DNA of 64,000 nt from UBA3537 sp045561735 (lineage in GTDB: Bacteria > Bacteroidota > Bacteroidia > Flavobacteriales > Flavobacteriaceae): positions 1 to 64,000 of the forward strand of contig JBJKXC010000031.1 in the NCBI GenBank assembly GCA_045561735.1, written 5' to 3'. The position numbers were made by a program, and so were the translations under genes. Positions within the stretch are counted from its first letter, which is position 1, and each line of letters begins with the position of its first letter. The notes under the pieces were generated by a model, which had not been told where the DNA came from, searched no databases, and saw only the letters and a program-made list of their open reading frames with translations. Of the stretch, positions 17,087 through 24,655 are shown one piece after another.

Positions 17087-17356
17087 ATGTACTTAACAAA
17101 AAAGATTAAAGAAAATCTCTTTAAAAAACACGGTAAAGACGCAAAGGACACCGGATCTACGGAAGGCCAAATTGCATTGTTTACCCACCGAATCAATCAC
17201 CTTACAGGACACTTAAAGCAAAATCGAAAAGATTTTAACACAGAAAGATCGCTTGTAAAGCTTGTAGGAAAACGCCGCTCATTGTTGGATTACCTTATGA
17301 AAAAAGACATCTTGAGATACCGTGCGATTGTAAAAGAATTAGGATTAAGAAAATAA
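17087..17356 (+). CDS. rpsO: 30S ribosomal protein S15
   Basis: An 89-residue protein, the standard length for S15, which binds the 16S rRNA central domain early in small-subunit assembly and forms an inter-subunit bridge. Signatures include DTGSTEGQIALFTHRINHLTGHLK and LVGKRRSLLDYLMKKD, with the rRNA-contacting His and Asp residues. It is preceded by a promoter and a leader hairpin, and followed by a terminator-like hairpin before pnp. The rpsO-pnp order is the same as in E. coli. Confidence 0.98.
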   Translation: MYLTKKIKENLFKKHGKDAKDTGSTEGQIALFTHRINHLTGHLKQNRKDFNTERSLVKLVGKRRSLLDYLMKKDILRYRAIVKELGLRK

Positions 17357-17360
17357 TACT

Positions 17361-17387
17361 AAAAGAGAGGCCTTATTCCTCTTTTTT
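17361..17387 (+). terminator. Terminator-like hairpin between rpsO and pnp
   Basis: AAAAGAGAGG and CCTCTTTTTT pair over ten positions (one G-U) around a seven-base loop, and the 3' arm ends in a T run. It would end rpsO transcripts, perhaps partially, with pnp also reachable by read-through. Confidence 0.65.
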
Positions 17388-17425
17388 ACTTTTTGCGTAT
17401 AATTTACGCCAACAAATAGAAGAAG

Positions 17426-17487
17426 CTAATTAAAGTTTTTCATTGGTCACACCACACAACAACAACACAACACCAATGTTTAATTAG
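17426..17487 (+). promoter_or_regulatory. Long stem-loop in the pnp leader (candidate autoregulatory element)
   Basis: CTAATTAAA (17426-17434) pairs with TTTAATTAG (17479-17487), and CATTGGT (17441-17447) with ACCAATG (17472-17478). A six-base bulge GTTTTT lies on the 5' arm only. The 24-base loop contains only A and C. The structure ends 11 bases before the pnp start codon. In E. coli a leader stem cleaved by RNase III lets PNPase repress its own mRNA; this hairpin is at the matching place, but the role is inferred. Confidence 0.55.
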
Positions 17488-17498
17488 AAAAATATAAA

Positions 17499-19712
17499 AT
17501 GATTCCAAAAGTTTATAAAGAGGTCATTGACCTCGGAGATGGAAGAGAAATCTCCATTGAAACGGGAAAACTAGCCAAACAAGCCCATGGCTCTGTAGTA
17601 GTTCAATCCGGAAAATGTATGCTACTTTGTACAGTAGTATCCAATTACAAACAGTCAGATGTAGACTTTCTACCATTAACGGTGGATTACCGTGAAAAAT
17701 TTGCCGCTGCAGGGCGTTACCCAGGCGGTTTTTTTAAACGTGAAGCACGTCCTAGTGATGGTGAGGTTTTAACCATGCGATTGGTAGACCGCGTACTGCG
17801 TCCACTCTTTCCAAAAGATTACCATTCAGAAACGCAGGTGATGATTCAATTGATGTCTCATGACAAGGATGTCATGCCAGATGCTATGGCAGGACTGGCC
17901 GCTTCTGCGGCCATACAGCTGTCAGATTTTCCTTTTGAATGCGCCATCTCTGAAGCCAGAGTAGGTCGCGTTAATGGAGAATTTGTCATTAACCCTACAA
18001 GAGCTCAACTTGCAGAATCCGATATCGATATGATGATTGGTGCCTCCGCAGATTCAGTGATGATGGTTGAAGGTGAGATGGATGAAATTTCTGAAGAAGA
18101 AATGGCAGAAGCCATTAAATTCGCACATGAAGCCATCAAAGTACAATGTGCAGCACAAGAAAAATTAGCCAAAGCTTTTGGCAAAAAAGAAGTGCGTGAA
18201 TACGAACCAGAAAGACAGGATGAAGCACTTGAAAAGAAAGTGTACGACATGGCCTATGATAAGGTTTATGCTGTGGCCAAAGCTGGTTCTGCAAAGCACG
18301 AAAGAAGTGCTTCATTTTCTGAAATAAAAGAAGAAATCAAAGCCAGTTTTTCAGAGGAAGAGCAAGAAGAATTTGGAGATTTAATTTCCAAATACTACAG
18401 ACAAGCTGAAAAAGCTGCGGTGAGAGATTTGACACTCAACGAAGGCTTGAGACTCGACGGGCGAAAGACCGATGAAATTAGACCTATTTGGTGTGAAGTC
18501 GATTACCTACCCTCAACACATGGATCTTCTATATTTACCCGTGGAGAAACCCAAGCATTGGCAACTGTCACTTTGGGAACTTCTAGAGATGCCAATCAAA
18601 TAGATATGCCATCACATGAAGGAGAGGAGCGTTTTTATTTACACTACAACTTCCCTCCCTTCTGTACTGGAGAAGCCCGCCCAATACGCGGAACTTCAAG
18701 ACGTGAAGTTGGACATGGAAATTTAGCACAACGTGCCCTCAAAGGAATGGTTCCTGAAGATTGTCCTTACACCGTTCGTGTGGTCAGTGAAGTTTTAGAA
18801 AGTAATGGATCGTCTTCTATGGCTACCGTTTGTTCTGGAACCATGGCACTCATGGACGCTGGGGTACAGTTAAAGAAACCTGTTTCAGGAATTGCAATGG
18901 GACTCATTTCAGATGCTGAAAGTGGCAAATATGCGGTCTTATCGGATATTTTAGGTGATGAAGACCACCTTGGCGATATGGACTTTAAAGTCACTGGAAC
19001 ATCAGATGGTATTACCGCCTGTCAAATGGATATCAAAGTGAAAGGACTTTCCTATGAAATATTGGTAAAAGCACTTCAACAAGCGCGTGACGGACGTTTA
19101 CACATATTGGAAAAACTCACCGATACCATTTCAGCTCCAGCTGAAGATGTGAAACCACATGCACCAAAAATGGTAACGCGAATTATTCCTAATGAATTCA
19201 TTGGTGCCCTTATTGGTCCTGGTGGAAAAGTCATTCAAGAACTTCAAAAAGAAACAGGAACGACCATTGTTATCAATGAAGATCCTGTTACTGAGGAAGG
19301 AATTGTTGAAATCCTCGGAACAGATCAAAATGGAATTGATACCGTTTTAGCAAAAATTGATTCCATTATGTTTAAGCCAGAAGTTGGCAGTGTTTACGAA
19401 GTTAAAGTAATTAAAATGCTCGACTTTGGAGCCGTTGTTGAATACATGGAAGCTCCAGGTAATGAAGTGTTACTTCACGTAAGTGAGCTGGCATGGGAAC
19501 GCACCGAAAATGTTTCGGATGTTGTGAATATGGGCGATGTCTTTGACGTTAAATACTTTGGTGTTGATGCCCGAACTCGAAAAGACAAAGTGTCTCGCAA
19601 AGCATTACTTCCAAAACCAGAAGGTTATGTTGAGCGTCCACCTAGAGATCGAAATTCTAATAACAGAGGTAGAGACAATCGCAGAAATGATCGCAGATCT
19701 AGACGCGATTAA
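17499..19712 (+). CDS. pnp: Polyribonucleotide nucleotidyltransferase (PNPase)
   Basis: A 737-residue trimeric 3'-5' exoribonuclease that degrades RNA phosphorolytically. Two RNase PH domains lie at about residues 1-140 and 310-540, separated by an alpha-helical linker rich in Glu and Lys. The first carries FKREARPSDGE; the second carries RGETQALATVTLGT, GTSRREVGHGNLAQRAL and ATVCSGTMALMDAG. A KH domain with IGPGGKVIQELQ lies near 565, and an S1 domain with GSVYEVKVIKMLDFGAVVEY near 625. The tail is rich in Arg, Asn and Asp, typical of RNA-contacting disordered ends. It is preceded by a large leader stem-loop and ends in a strong terminator. Confidence 0.98.
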   Translation: MIPKVYKEVIDLGDGREISIETGKLAKQAHGSVVVQSGKCMLLCTVVSNYKQSDVDFLPLTVDYREKFAAAGRYPGGFFKREARPSDGEVLTMRLVDRVLRPLFPKDYHSETQVMIQLMSHDKDVMPDAMAGLAASAAIQLSDFPFECAISEARVGRVNGEFVINPTRAQLAESDIDMMIGASADSVMMVEGEMDEISEEEMAEAIKFAHEAIKVQCAAQEKLAKAFGKKEVREYEPERQDEALEKKVYDMAYDKVYAVAKAGSAKHERSASFSEIKEEIKASFSEEEQEEFGDLISKYYRQAEKAAVRDLTLNEGLRLDGRKTDEIRPIWCEVDYLPSTHGSSIFTRGETQALATVTLGTSRDANQIDMPSHEGEERFYLHYNFPPFCTGEARPIRGTSRREVGHGNLAQRALKGMVPEDCPYTVRVVSEVLESNGSSSMATVCSGTMALMDAGVQLKKPVSGIAMGLISDAESGKYAVLSDILGDEDHLGDMDFKVTGTSDGITACQMDIKVKGLSYEILVKALQQARDGRLHILEKLTDTISAPAEDVKPHAPKMVTRIIPNEFIGALIGPGGKVIQELQKETGTTIVINEDPVTEEGIVEILGTDQNGIDTVLAKIDSIMFKPEVGSVYEVKVIKMLDFGAVVEYMEAPGNEVLLHVSELAWERTENVSDVVNMGDVFDVKYFGVDARTRKDKVSRKALLPKPEGYVERPPRDRNSNNRGRDNRRNDRRSRRD

Positions 19713-19740
19713 TCACCTTTCTTATTAATCATTCATCTAA

Positions 19741-19773
19741 AAAAAGCCATTTTAAATAAAATGGCTTTTTTTT
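19741..19773 (+). terminator. Intrinsic terminator of pnp
   Basis: AAAAAGCCATTTTA and TAAAATGGCTTTTT form a long near-perfect inverted repeat followed by further T residues, 28 bases after the pnp stop. It separates pnp from sigA. Confidence 0.85.
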
Positions 19774-19843
19774 GTAACATTTAACAACTATTGAACGTAT
19801 AATAAAGTGATACCAAAATAAACTGATAAGATAAAATTAGATT

Positions 19844-20707
19844 ATGAGACAACTAAAAATTACAAAACAGGTTACCAACAGAGAAACTGCCTCTCTTGAT
19901 AAGTACCTTCAAGAAATTGGAAAAGTCGATTTAATCACTGCCGATGAAGAAGTTGAATTGGCGCAGCGAATCAAAGCTGGAGACCAAATTGCCTTGGAAA
20001 AATTAACTAAAGCCAATCTTCGTTTTGTAGTTTCTGTTGCCAAACAATATCAAAATCAAGGTTTGACACTACCAGATTTAATTAATGAAGGAAATTTAGG
20101 ACTCATTAAAGCCGCACAACGCTTTGATGAAACCCGTGGTTTTAAATTTATTTCCTACGCCGTTTGGTGGATTCGTCAATCTATCCTTCAAGCCTTAGCA
20201 GAGCAGTCAAGAATTGTGCGTTTACCTTTAAACAAAATTGGCTCAATAAACAAAATTAATAAGACCTATGCATTTTTAGAGCAGTCACATGAAAGACCTC
20301 CAAGCGCAGAAGAAATTGCCAAAGAATTAGATATGACTATAAATGATGTTAAAGAATCTATTAAAAATTCTGGCCGTCATGTATCTATGGACGCGCCTCT
20401 TGTTGAAGGGGAAGATTCTAATTTATACGACGTCTTACGTTCAGGAGAATCACCAAATCCAGATAAGGAACTTCTGCACGAATCTTTGAGAACAGAAATT
20501 GAGCGTGCCCTTGAAACTTTAACCCCAAGGGAGGCTGATGTGATCCGTTTGTATTTTGGTTTGGGAAATCAACATCCAATGACTTTAGAAGAAATTGGTG
20601 AAACCTTTGACCTTACAAGAGAGCGCGTACGTCAAATAAAAGAAAAAGCCATAAGACGCTTAAAGCATACTTCACGTAGTAAAATTTTAAAAACATATCT
20701 TGGATAA
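19844..20707 (+). CDS. rpoD: Primary RNA polymerase sigma factor (sigma-70 family)
   Basis: A 287-residue sigma factor with regions 1.2 to 4.2 but no region 1.1, the short primary form of Bacteroidota. Region 1.2 is at DKYLQEIGKVDLIT. Region 2 carries NLRFVVSVAKQYQNQGL and RGFKFISYAVWWIRQSI. Region 3 includes RPPSAEEIAKELDM, and region 4.2 the helix-turn-helix LEEIGETFDLTRERVRQIKEKAIRRL. It directs RNA polymerase to the TAnnTTTG-type promoters found through this window. It stands alone between two terminators. Confidence 0.96.
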   Translation: MRQLKITKQVTNRETASLDKYLQEIGKVDLITADEEVELAQRIKAGDQIALEKLTKANLRFVVSVAKQYQNQGLTLPDLINEGNLGLIKAAQRFDETRGFKFISYAVWWIRQSILQALAEQSRIVRLPLNKIGSINKINKTYAFLEQSHERPPSAEEIAKELDMTINDVKESIKNSGRHVSMDAPLVEGEDSNLYDVLRSGESPNPDKELLHESLRTEIERALETLTPREADVIRLYFGLGNQHPMTLEEIGETFDLTRERVRQIKEKAIRRLKHTSRSKILKTYLG

Positions 20708-20712
20708 GAATT

Positions 20713-20746
20713 AAGCCCCCACTGTTTAGCGGGGGTTTATTTTTTG
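20713..20746 (+). terminator. Intrinsic terminator of the sigma factor gene
   Basis: AAGCCCCC and GGGGGTTT pair around a ten-base loop (one G-U) and are followed by TATTTTTT, six bases after the stop codon. Confidence 0.85.
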
Positions 20747-20748
20747 TC

Positions 20749-20756
20749 TATTTTTG
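20749..20756 (+). promoter_or_regulatory. Promoter -7 element of rpe
   Basis: TATTTTTG matches TAnnTTTG, 18 bases before the rpe start codon and directly behind the preceding terminator. Confidence 0.45.
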
Positions 20757-20774
20757 TTTTAATAAACGATTCAT

Positions 20775-21431
20775 ATGAGTTCATTAATAGCCCCTTCAAT
20801 ATTAGCTGCAGATTTTGCAAACCTCCAAAAGGAAATAGAAATGGTTAATGTCAGTGAAGCAGATTGGTTTCACATTGACATAATGGATGGTGTATTCGTC
20901 CCCAATATATCTTTTGGTATGCCGGTTCTAAAAGCGATTTCAAAACACGCCAAAAAAACATTGGATGTCCATTTAATGATTATAAAGCCGGAACGTTATA
21001 TCAAAATCTTTGCAGAGTTGGGAAGTGATATTTTAACCGTTCATTACGAAGCTTGTAAAGATTTAAAATCAACCTTGAAAGCCATAAAAAAAGAGGGAAT
21101 GAAAACTGGGGTTGCCATAAATCCAGAGACGGATATAGCAGTCTTAAATCCGTTTATAGATGAGATTGATCTAGTTTGTTTAATGAGTGTACATCCTGGT
21201 TTTGGAGGCCAAAGTTTTATAAAGGGCACTTACGAAAAAGTAAAACAATTAAAAGCACTAGTTCAAGAAAAAGAAACCGATACAATAATTGAAGTCGACG
21301 GTGGTGTTACTTCCTGCAATGCAAAAAAATTAACAGAGTTGGGCGCCGATGTTTTGGTGGCTGGAAGTTTTGTTTTTAAAAGTATAAATCCTTCAATTAC
21401 GATTGCTGAATTAAAGCAAATTACAACGTAA
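20775..21431 (+). CDS. rpe: Ribulose-phosphate 3-epimerase
   Basis: A 218-residue TIM-barrel enzyme that interconverts ribulose 5-phosphate and xylulose 5-phosphate in the pentose phosphate pathway. It shows the metal-binding and catalytic motifs HIDIMDGVFVPNISFG, LDVHLMI, LMSVHPGFGGQSFI and EVDGGV. Length is typical. It has its own promoter after the sigma-factor terminator and is the last conserved gene before the accessory strip at 21.4-26.0 kb. Confidence 0.97.
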   Translation: MSSLIAPSILAADFANLQKEIEMVNVSEADWFHIDIMDGVFVPNISFGMPVLKAISKHAKKTLDVHLMIIKPERYIKIFAELGSDILTVHYEACKDLKSTLKAIKKEGMKTGVAINPETDIAVLNPFIDEIDLVCLMSVHPGFGGQSFIKGTYEKVKQLKALVQEKETDTIIEVDGGVTSCNAKKLTELGADVLVAGSFVFKSINPSITIAELKQITT

Positions 21432-21584
21432 TTTTGAGTTTCTTGGCAATTAAATTAAAACCCTAAGCCAATAAAATAGCCAATCGCATAAGACTTTGAA
21501 GATTTCTTGAATAGTATTTTAATAGCTTTATCTATTTAACTCATATACCAAACAATATGGTTGAATCTGAACTGTTATTTTTAA

Positions 21585-21950
21585 TCAAATCCAAACATCA
21601 TTATTTGCGGTTAAATTTGATATGAAAGTTCCAGTGTTGATTACACCTCTTGGCTCAATAATCAATACTTTTGCTTCCTCTTTAACAAAAGGCTTATGAT
21701 TCATACCCTTTGAGATAACAATCATTTCTCCGGAATTAATTGTCTCAACTCTATTATCGATTTCGATATAGATGGTGCCTTCAATTACAATAAAAGCCTC
21801 ATCAGTATCCTCATGCTTATGTTTTATAAATTCATTTTTAAACTTAGTTAACTTAAATTGATAATCGTTTAATTCGGCAATTACTTTTGGGCTCCAATAA
21901 TCTGAAATCTTAATAAACTTTTGTTTAAAATTAATTTTTTTATTTTTCAT
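21585..21950 (-). CDS. Cupin-domain protein
   Basis: A 121-residue single-domain cupin. Motif 1 is recognisable as KHKHEDTDEAFIVIEGTI, with two His, one Asp/Glu position and a Gly, and motif 2 as SGEMIVISKGMNHKP. These form a small beta barrel that usually binds a divalent metal. Stand-alone cupins of this type may be mannose-6-phosphate-isomerase-like or sensory proteins; no specific substrate can be named. It has no operon partner: rpe converges on one side, and the accessory strip with its repeats begins on the other. Confidence 0.8.
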   Translation of the reverse strand: MKNKKINFKQKFIKISDYWSPKVIAELNDYQFKLTKFKNEFIKHKHEDTDEAFIVIEGTIYIEIDNRVETINSGEMIVISKGMNHKPFVKEEAKVLIIEPRGVINTGTFISNLTANNDVWI

Positions 21951-22075
21951 AATCAGTATTATATATCATTTTATTTTGATTTAAAATGATCTCATTTAAC
22001 GATTAAATGTAAAAAAGTGACTAGAAGAAAACCAAAACAAAATTACTCGATTAATGTATTTAATAAAAATAAAAA

Positions 22076-22150
22076 AATATTGATGAAAATAAATTATTAT
22101 TCTTGGGAATAATCTGTAATTCAAAATTGTAAAAGTTCGAACTTATCAAA
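22076..22150 (-). repeat. Accessory-strip element A
   Basis: Read on the minus strand, this lies downstream of the repeat lipoprotein gene. It begins with ATAAGTTCGAACT (22146-22134), identical over 13 bases to element C1. It then contains CCCAAGAATAAT (22107-22096), identical over 12 bases to the 3' flank of tRNA-Arg. Positions 22076-22106 match element C2 (24405-24435) in 26 of 31 bases, and 22085-22103 match element B in 18 of 19. It looks like a degenerate attachment-site copy. Confidence 0.6.
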
Positions 22151-22215
22151 AATTTTGTAGATGATTTTAAATTTTCGCTCCACTTACTAAAAAAAATCTA
22201 GAATATTATAGCCTG

Positions 22216-23112
22216 TTAATTGCAATATTCTGCAATATAGCCATCTAATTCATCTTCTGAATTTATGTCTAATGTTTGTGTTTGTTGATTATTTTCTGAG
22301 TAATATTCTACAGTAATAGGGAATTCAAGTTCAAAATCAAACTCACAATCATCAAGATTATTACAGTTTTCTGAGTACCACTGTTCAATATATTCCAAAA
22401 GCGCTTCTTCACTATTTATTGTAATAGCATCACCATTTGAATTCAGTAAATTTATAGGGTAAACTAAATCAAAGCAATCGTTTTCAAGTAAACCATCATC
22501 GTGTTCTCCATCAGTATCACAATCTTCCAAAAGGTCATTTTCACTAAAGCCATCAATACCTGCATAACAATCATTAGGATAAACTAAAACTATTGTTTCC
22601 CCTTGGGCGTCAGTTATTTCTACACATACAGGATTATAAATTTCATAACAAATATTTTCCTCATCCAAGTCAAAATCACAATCATCTAACAAGTTACCAA
22701 AGGCTTCTTCATTTTGAATCGTTATTATTTCAATAGTGTGCGTTTCGTCATTAAATACCAAAATATTAAACGGGTAAATTATATCCACTATGTTGGGGCT
22801 ATCATAAGATTCAATTAACAAATCAACTAATTCTTCAATAGAGTTTATTGTTCTTATTGTGTTGTTACTCATTTGAAAATCAATAGGAAATACAAATTCA
22901 AAACAAAAATCTACAGCCATATTTCCACTTGTACTTTGACTTTCGTCTGCGTCACCATTTGTATTATACCGAGCCATCAAGTCTAACATAGTTATCATTA
23001 CTTCGTTGGTTTCCTCTTCCTGAACAATATTATCACTATCGTTACATGTAATAAATGATAATGCTAGACACATTAAAAATAATAAGCTAATTTTTAGTTT
23101 TTGTAATCTCAT
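22216..23112 (-). CDS. Lipoprotein of unknown function with four internal repeats and a Kazal-like insert
   Basis: I do not recognise a named family. The 298-residue protein has a lipoprotein signal with lipobox SFITC (Cys23) and a very acidic mature part. Four repeats of about 40 residues share a pattern of Cys-hydrophobic-YP/FP-I strand, a variable turn and an INS-EEL helix: residues 70-103, 108-145, 213-250 and 256-297. Between repeats 2 and 3, residues 155-198 read CYEIYNPVCV...YPNDCYAGIDG, which resembles a Kazal protease-inhibitor domain (NPVC, Y-N-C spacing) with a rearranged loop. It is likely surface-exposed and calcium-tolerant or adhesive. It lies in the accessory strip. Confidence 0.7.
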   Translation of the reverse strand: MRLQKLKISLLFLMCLALSFITCNDSDNIVQEEETNEVMITMLDLMARYNTNGDADESQSTSGNMAVDFCFEFVFPIDFQMSNNTIRTINSIEELVDLLIESYDSPNIVDIIYPFNILVFNDETHTIEIITIQNEEAFGNLLDDCDFDLDEENICYEIYNPVCVEITDAQGETIVLVYPNDCYAGIDGFSENDLLEDCDTDGEHDDGLLENDCFDLVYPINLLNSNGDAITINSEEALLEYIEQWYSENCNNLDDCEFDFELEFPITVEYYSENNQQTQTLDINSEDELDGYIAEYCN

Positions 23113-23424
23113 TTTTTTAATTATTAATTATTTAGGAATAAATTTAAATTTGCTATAAAGTTTATTCCAGAAAATTACACATTTCTTTTAAGTAAAATAT
23201 AAAAAAAATTAAAAAAAACAGGTTAATTGAATATGTCAAAATAGACAGTCCTTTATGAACTGAACCAAACTTATAAAGTTTGGACTTTTTGAATGTAATA
23301 AGTTATTTATACTCAAAAAAACTCCGAAAATAATTTATTATTCTATTGTATATTTATGAGCCAGATCTTAAATAGTTCTAACTTTTTAATTGGTATTGTT
23401 GAACTATTAGAATTAAATTAAAAA
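23113..23424. other. Gene-free AT-rich spacer
   Basis: No open reading frame of note. It holds element B and an inverted repeat CCAAACT-TATAA-AGTTTGG at 23265-23283, which could act as a hairpin. Nothing else was recognised. Confidence 0.6.
23325..23386 (-). repeat. Accessory-strip element B
   Basis: On the minus strand, downstream of the acyltransferase gene, AAAAGTTAGAACT (23386-23374) corresponds to the AAGTTCGAACT core of elements A and C1. It is followed by AGAATAATAAATTATTTTC (23344-23326), which matches element A in 18 of 19 bases. Order and orientation of the two parts are as in element A. Confidence 0.55.
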
Positions 23425-24303
23425 TCACCTTCCACCGCTTAATATCCTCAGTCTTTTAAATTTTGTTGTGGCTATAAAAAGAAGGTAAACAAAAGAAAAC
23501 GAAATAAGAATTTGTAGAAATACTTTCAACAACATATTATCTATTAACGGATTTAAAAAAGGATATGAGACCACCATTACCGGAGAATGATAAAGATGTA
23601 GCAAATAAGAATATCTTCCGGTGTTATAAAAATTAAATTCAAAGTCTATAACTAAAATAAAAATTAAAAAGGAAATTGGAAATTTTAAATAACCTGGTAA
23701 AAAAAATAAAATTAAGATTAAGACAACAAATGTTATTGAAATCAATAAATTTTTATTAATTGATTTTTTAAAATGACCGAAAAGTAATCCAGTAATGAAT
23801 AATACTGCTATATCCAGTCTTAACAATAGCGTTCCGAATAAAATCATAGGTACCAATATAATTAAGGATTTAAATTCTTTATGTGAGATCAAAGAAATAA
23901 TGGAAAATATAATAAGTATATCTCTAATAAAATAAGTCGGAGGATTAATTGGAGGACTGTTAAGAGAGAAAATTCCTTCTAAAATTAATGAGCTATCTAA
24001 CGATAATCTGTTTAAGGGGTTATAACCTAGAAGAGAAGTTGTTAAAAACACAATAATCAAAACACTTATATTTGCAATTAAATACGGCACTAAAAGGGTC
24101 TTTATTTTTTTAATAAAGATCTTTTTTTTTAATGATACCGTATAATATAAATATCCTGAGACTATGGATAATATAGCTGTCCCAAAAGTTGGTAGTTTTT
24201 CAACTACAAAAAAAACATAACCACTTTGTAAATCATGTCTTGTATGAGCAAATGTTATTAGAATTACAGCTACTAGTCTGATTAATTCTATACTTGAATT
24301 CAT
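23425..24303 (-). CDS. Acyltransferase-3 family membrane protein
   Basis: A 292-residue polytopic protein with about nine to ten hydrophobic segments. The N-terminus ELIRLVAVILITFAHTRH carries the conserved Arg of the first helix and the catalytic-type His of the acyltransferase-3 (OafA/WecH) family, which transfers acetyl or other acyl groups to sugars of surface polysaccharides. It is shorter than the typical 340-380 residues but shows no frameshift. It is extremely AT-rich compared with flanking housekeeping genes and lies in the accessory strip, suggesting acquisition. The acceptor is unknown, and no polysaccharide genes are adjacent. Confidence 0.82.
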   Translation of the reverse strand: MNSSIELIRLVAVILITFAHTRHDLQSGYVFFVVEKLPTFGTAILSIVSGYLYYTVSLKKKIFIKKIKTLLVPYLIANISVLIIVFLTTSLLGYNPLNRLSLDSSLILEGIFSLNSPPINPPTYFIRDILIIFSIISLISHKEFKSLIILVPMILFGTLLLRLDIAVLFITGLLFGHFKKSINKNLLISITFVVLILILFFLPGYLKFPISFLIFILVIDFEFNFYNTGRYSYLLHLYHSPVMVVSYPFLNPLIDNMLLKVFLQILISFSFVYLLFIATTKFKRLRILSGGR

Positions 24304-24382
24304 TATTTTTTTATATGGAGATAATCAAAACTAATTTCAATCATCAAAAATATTTTTAAAGCTAATTTATTTGAAACTGGTT

Positions 24383-24493
24383 TCAAAAAAGGGTGTAGAT
24401 AATAAATATTGGTAAAAATAATTTATTGTTCTTGAGCACAATTTGATACCCACTTTTTTTAACATTTTTGTCAAGTTTTAGAGTGATAACCAT
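24383..24493 (-). pseudogene. Possible 5' remnant of a tyrosine-recombinase gene
   Basis: A 36-codon frame opens with MVITLKLDKNVKKSGYQIVL and stops at 24385-24383. The opening is reminiscent of the N-terminal arm-binding region of Bacteroidota tyrosine integrases (a short strand followed by a K-K-x-G-x-Y turn), but similarity is short and not decisive. It follows a good promoter directly, with the ATG only four bases beyond the -7 element, and lies 1.5 kb from tRNA-Arg among attachment-like repeats. It could also be a chance small ORF. Confidence 0.3.
24405..24445 (-). repeat. Accessory-strip element C2
   Basis: Positions 24405-24435 match element A (22076-22106) in 26 of 31 bases; the shared part on the minus strand is CAAGAA-AATAA-TTATTTT followed by CAATATT. 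It lies inside the short integrase-like frame. Confidence 0.6.
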
Positions 24494-24496
24494 ACC

Positions 24497-24527
24497 CAAA
24501 TGTATTAAAAAATCACAATGGGTGCAA
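24497..24527 (-). promoter_or_regulatory. Flavobacterial promoter in the accessory strip
   Basis: On the minus strand TTG (24527-24525) is followed after 20 bases by TACATTTG (24504-24497), a full match to TTG-N17-23-TAnnTTTG. It points at the 36-codon frame and then the acyltransferase gene. The TTG is part of one of the two GTGCAAGTG repeats. Confidence 0.6.
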
Positions 24528-24542
24528 GTGTAGGTGCAAGTG
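24522..24542. repeat. Tandem GTGCAAGTG repeat
   Basis: GTGCAAGTG occurs at 24522-24530 and 24534-24542, a 12-base period. Such short direct repeats next to a recombinase-type promoter resemble arm-type binding sites or an operator, but this is inference. Confidence 0.5.
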
Positions 24543-24579
24543 AAGTATAAAAAAGGGAACTACATTTAAGCAATTCCCA

Positions 24580-24620
24580 TCTTGTGACCCAAACTTACAA
24601 GAGTTCGAACTTATTAAAAG
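24580..24620 (-). repeat. Accessory-strip element C1
   Basis: On the minus strand, 41 bases after the propeller lipoprotein stop, ATAAGTTCGAACT (24614-24602) is identical to the core of element A. It is followed by CTTGTAAG and GGGTCACAAG, which can pair with each other (CTTGT/ACAAG). Confidence 0.55.
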
Positions 24621-24655
24621 ATTTTCAAAGCCTTAGCAAATTGAATAAAGATTGT

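Larger units (their letters stand above)
24304..24655. other. Gene-free spacer with integrase-like relic, promoter and repeats
   Basis: This 352-base stretch carries no intact gene. It contains element C1 (24580-24620), element C2 (24405-24445), a tandem GTGCAAGTG pair, a well-formed minus-strand promoter and a 36-codon reading frame, each listed separately. Confidence 0.7.
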
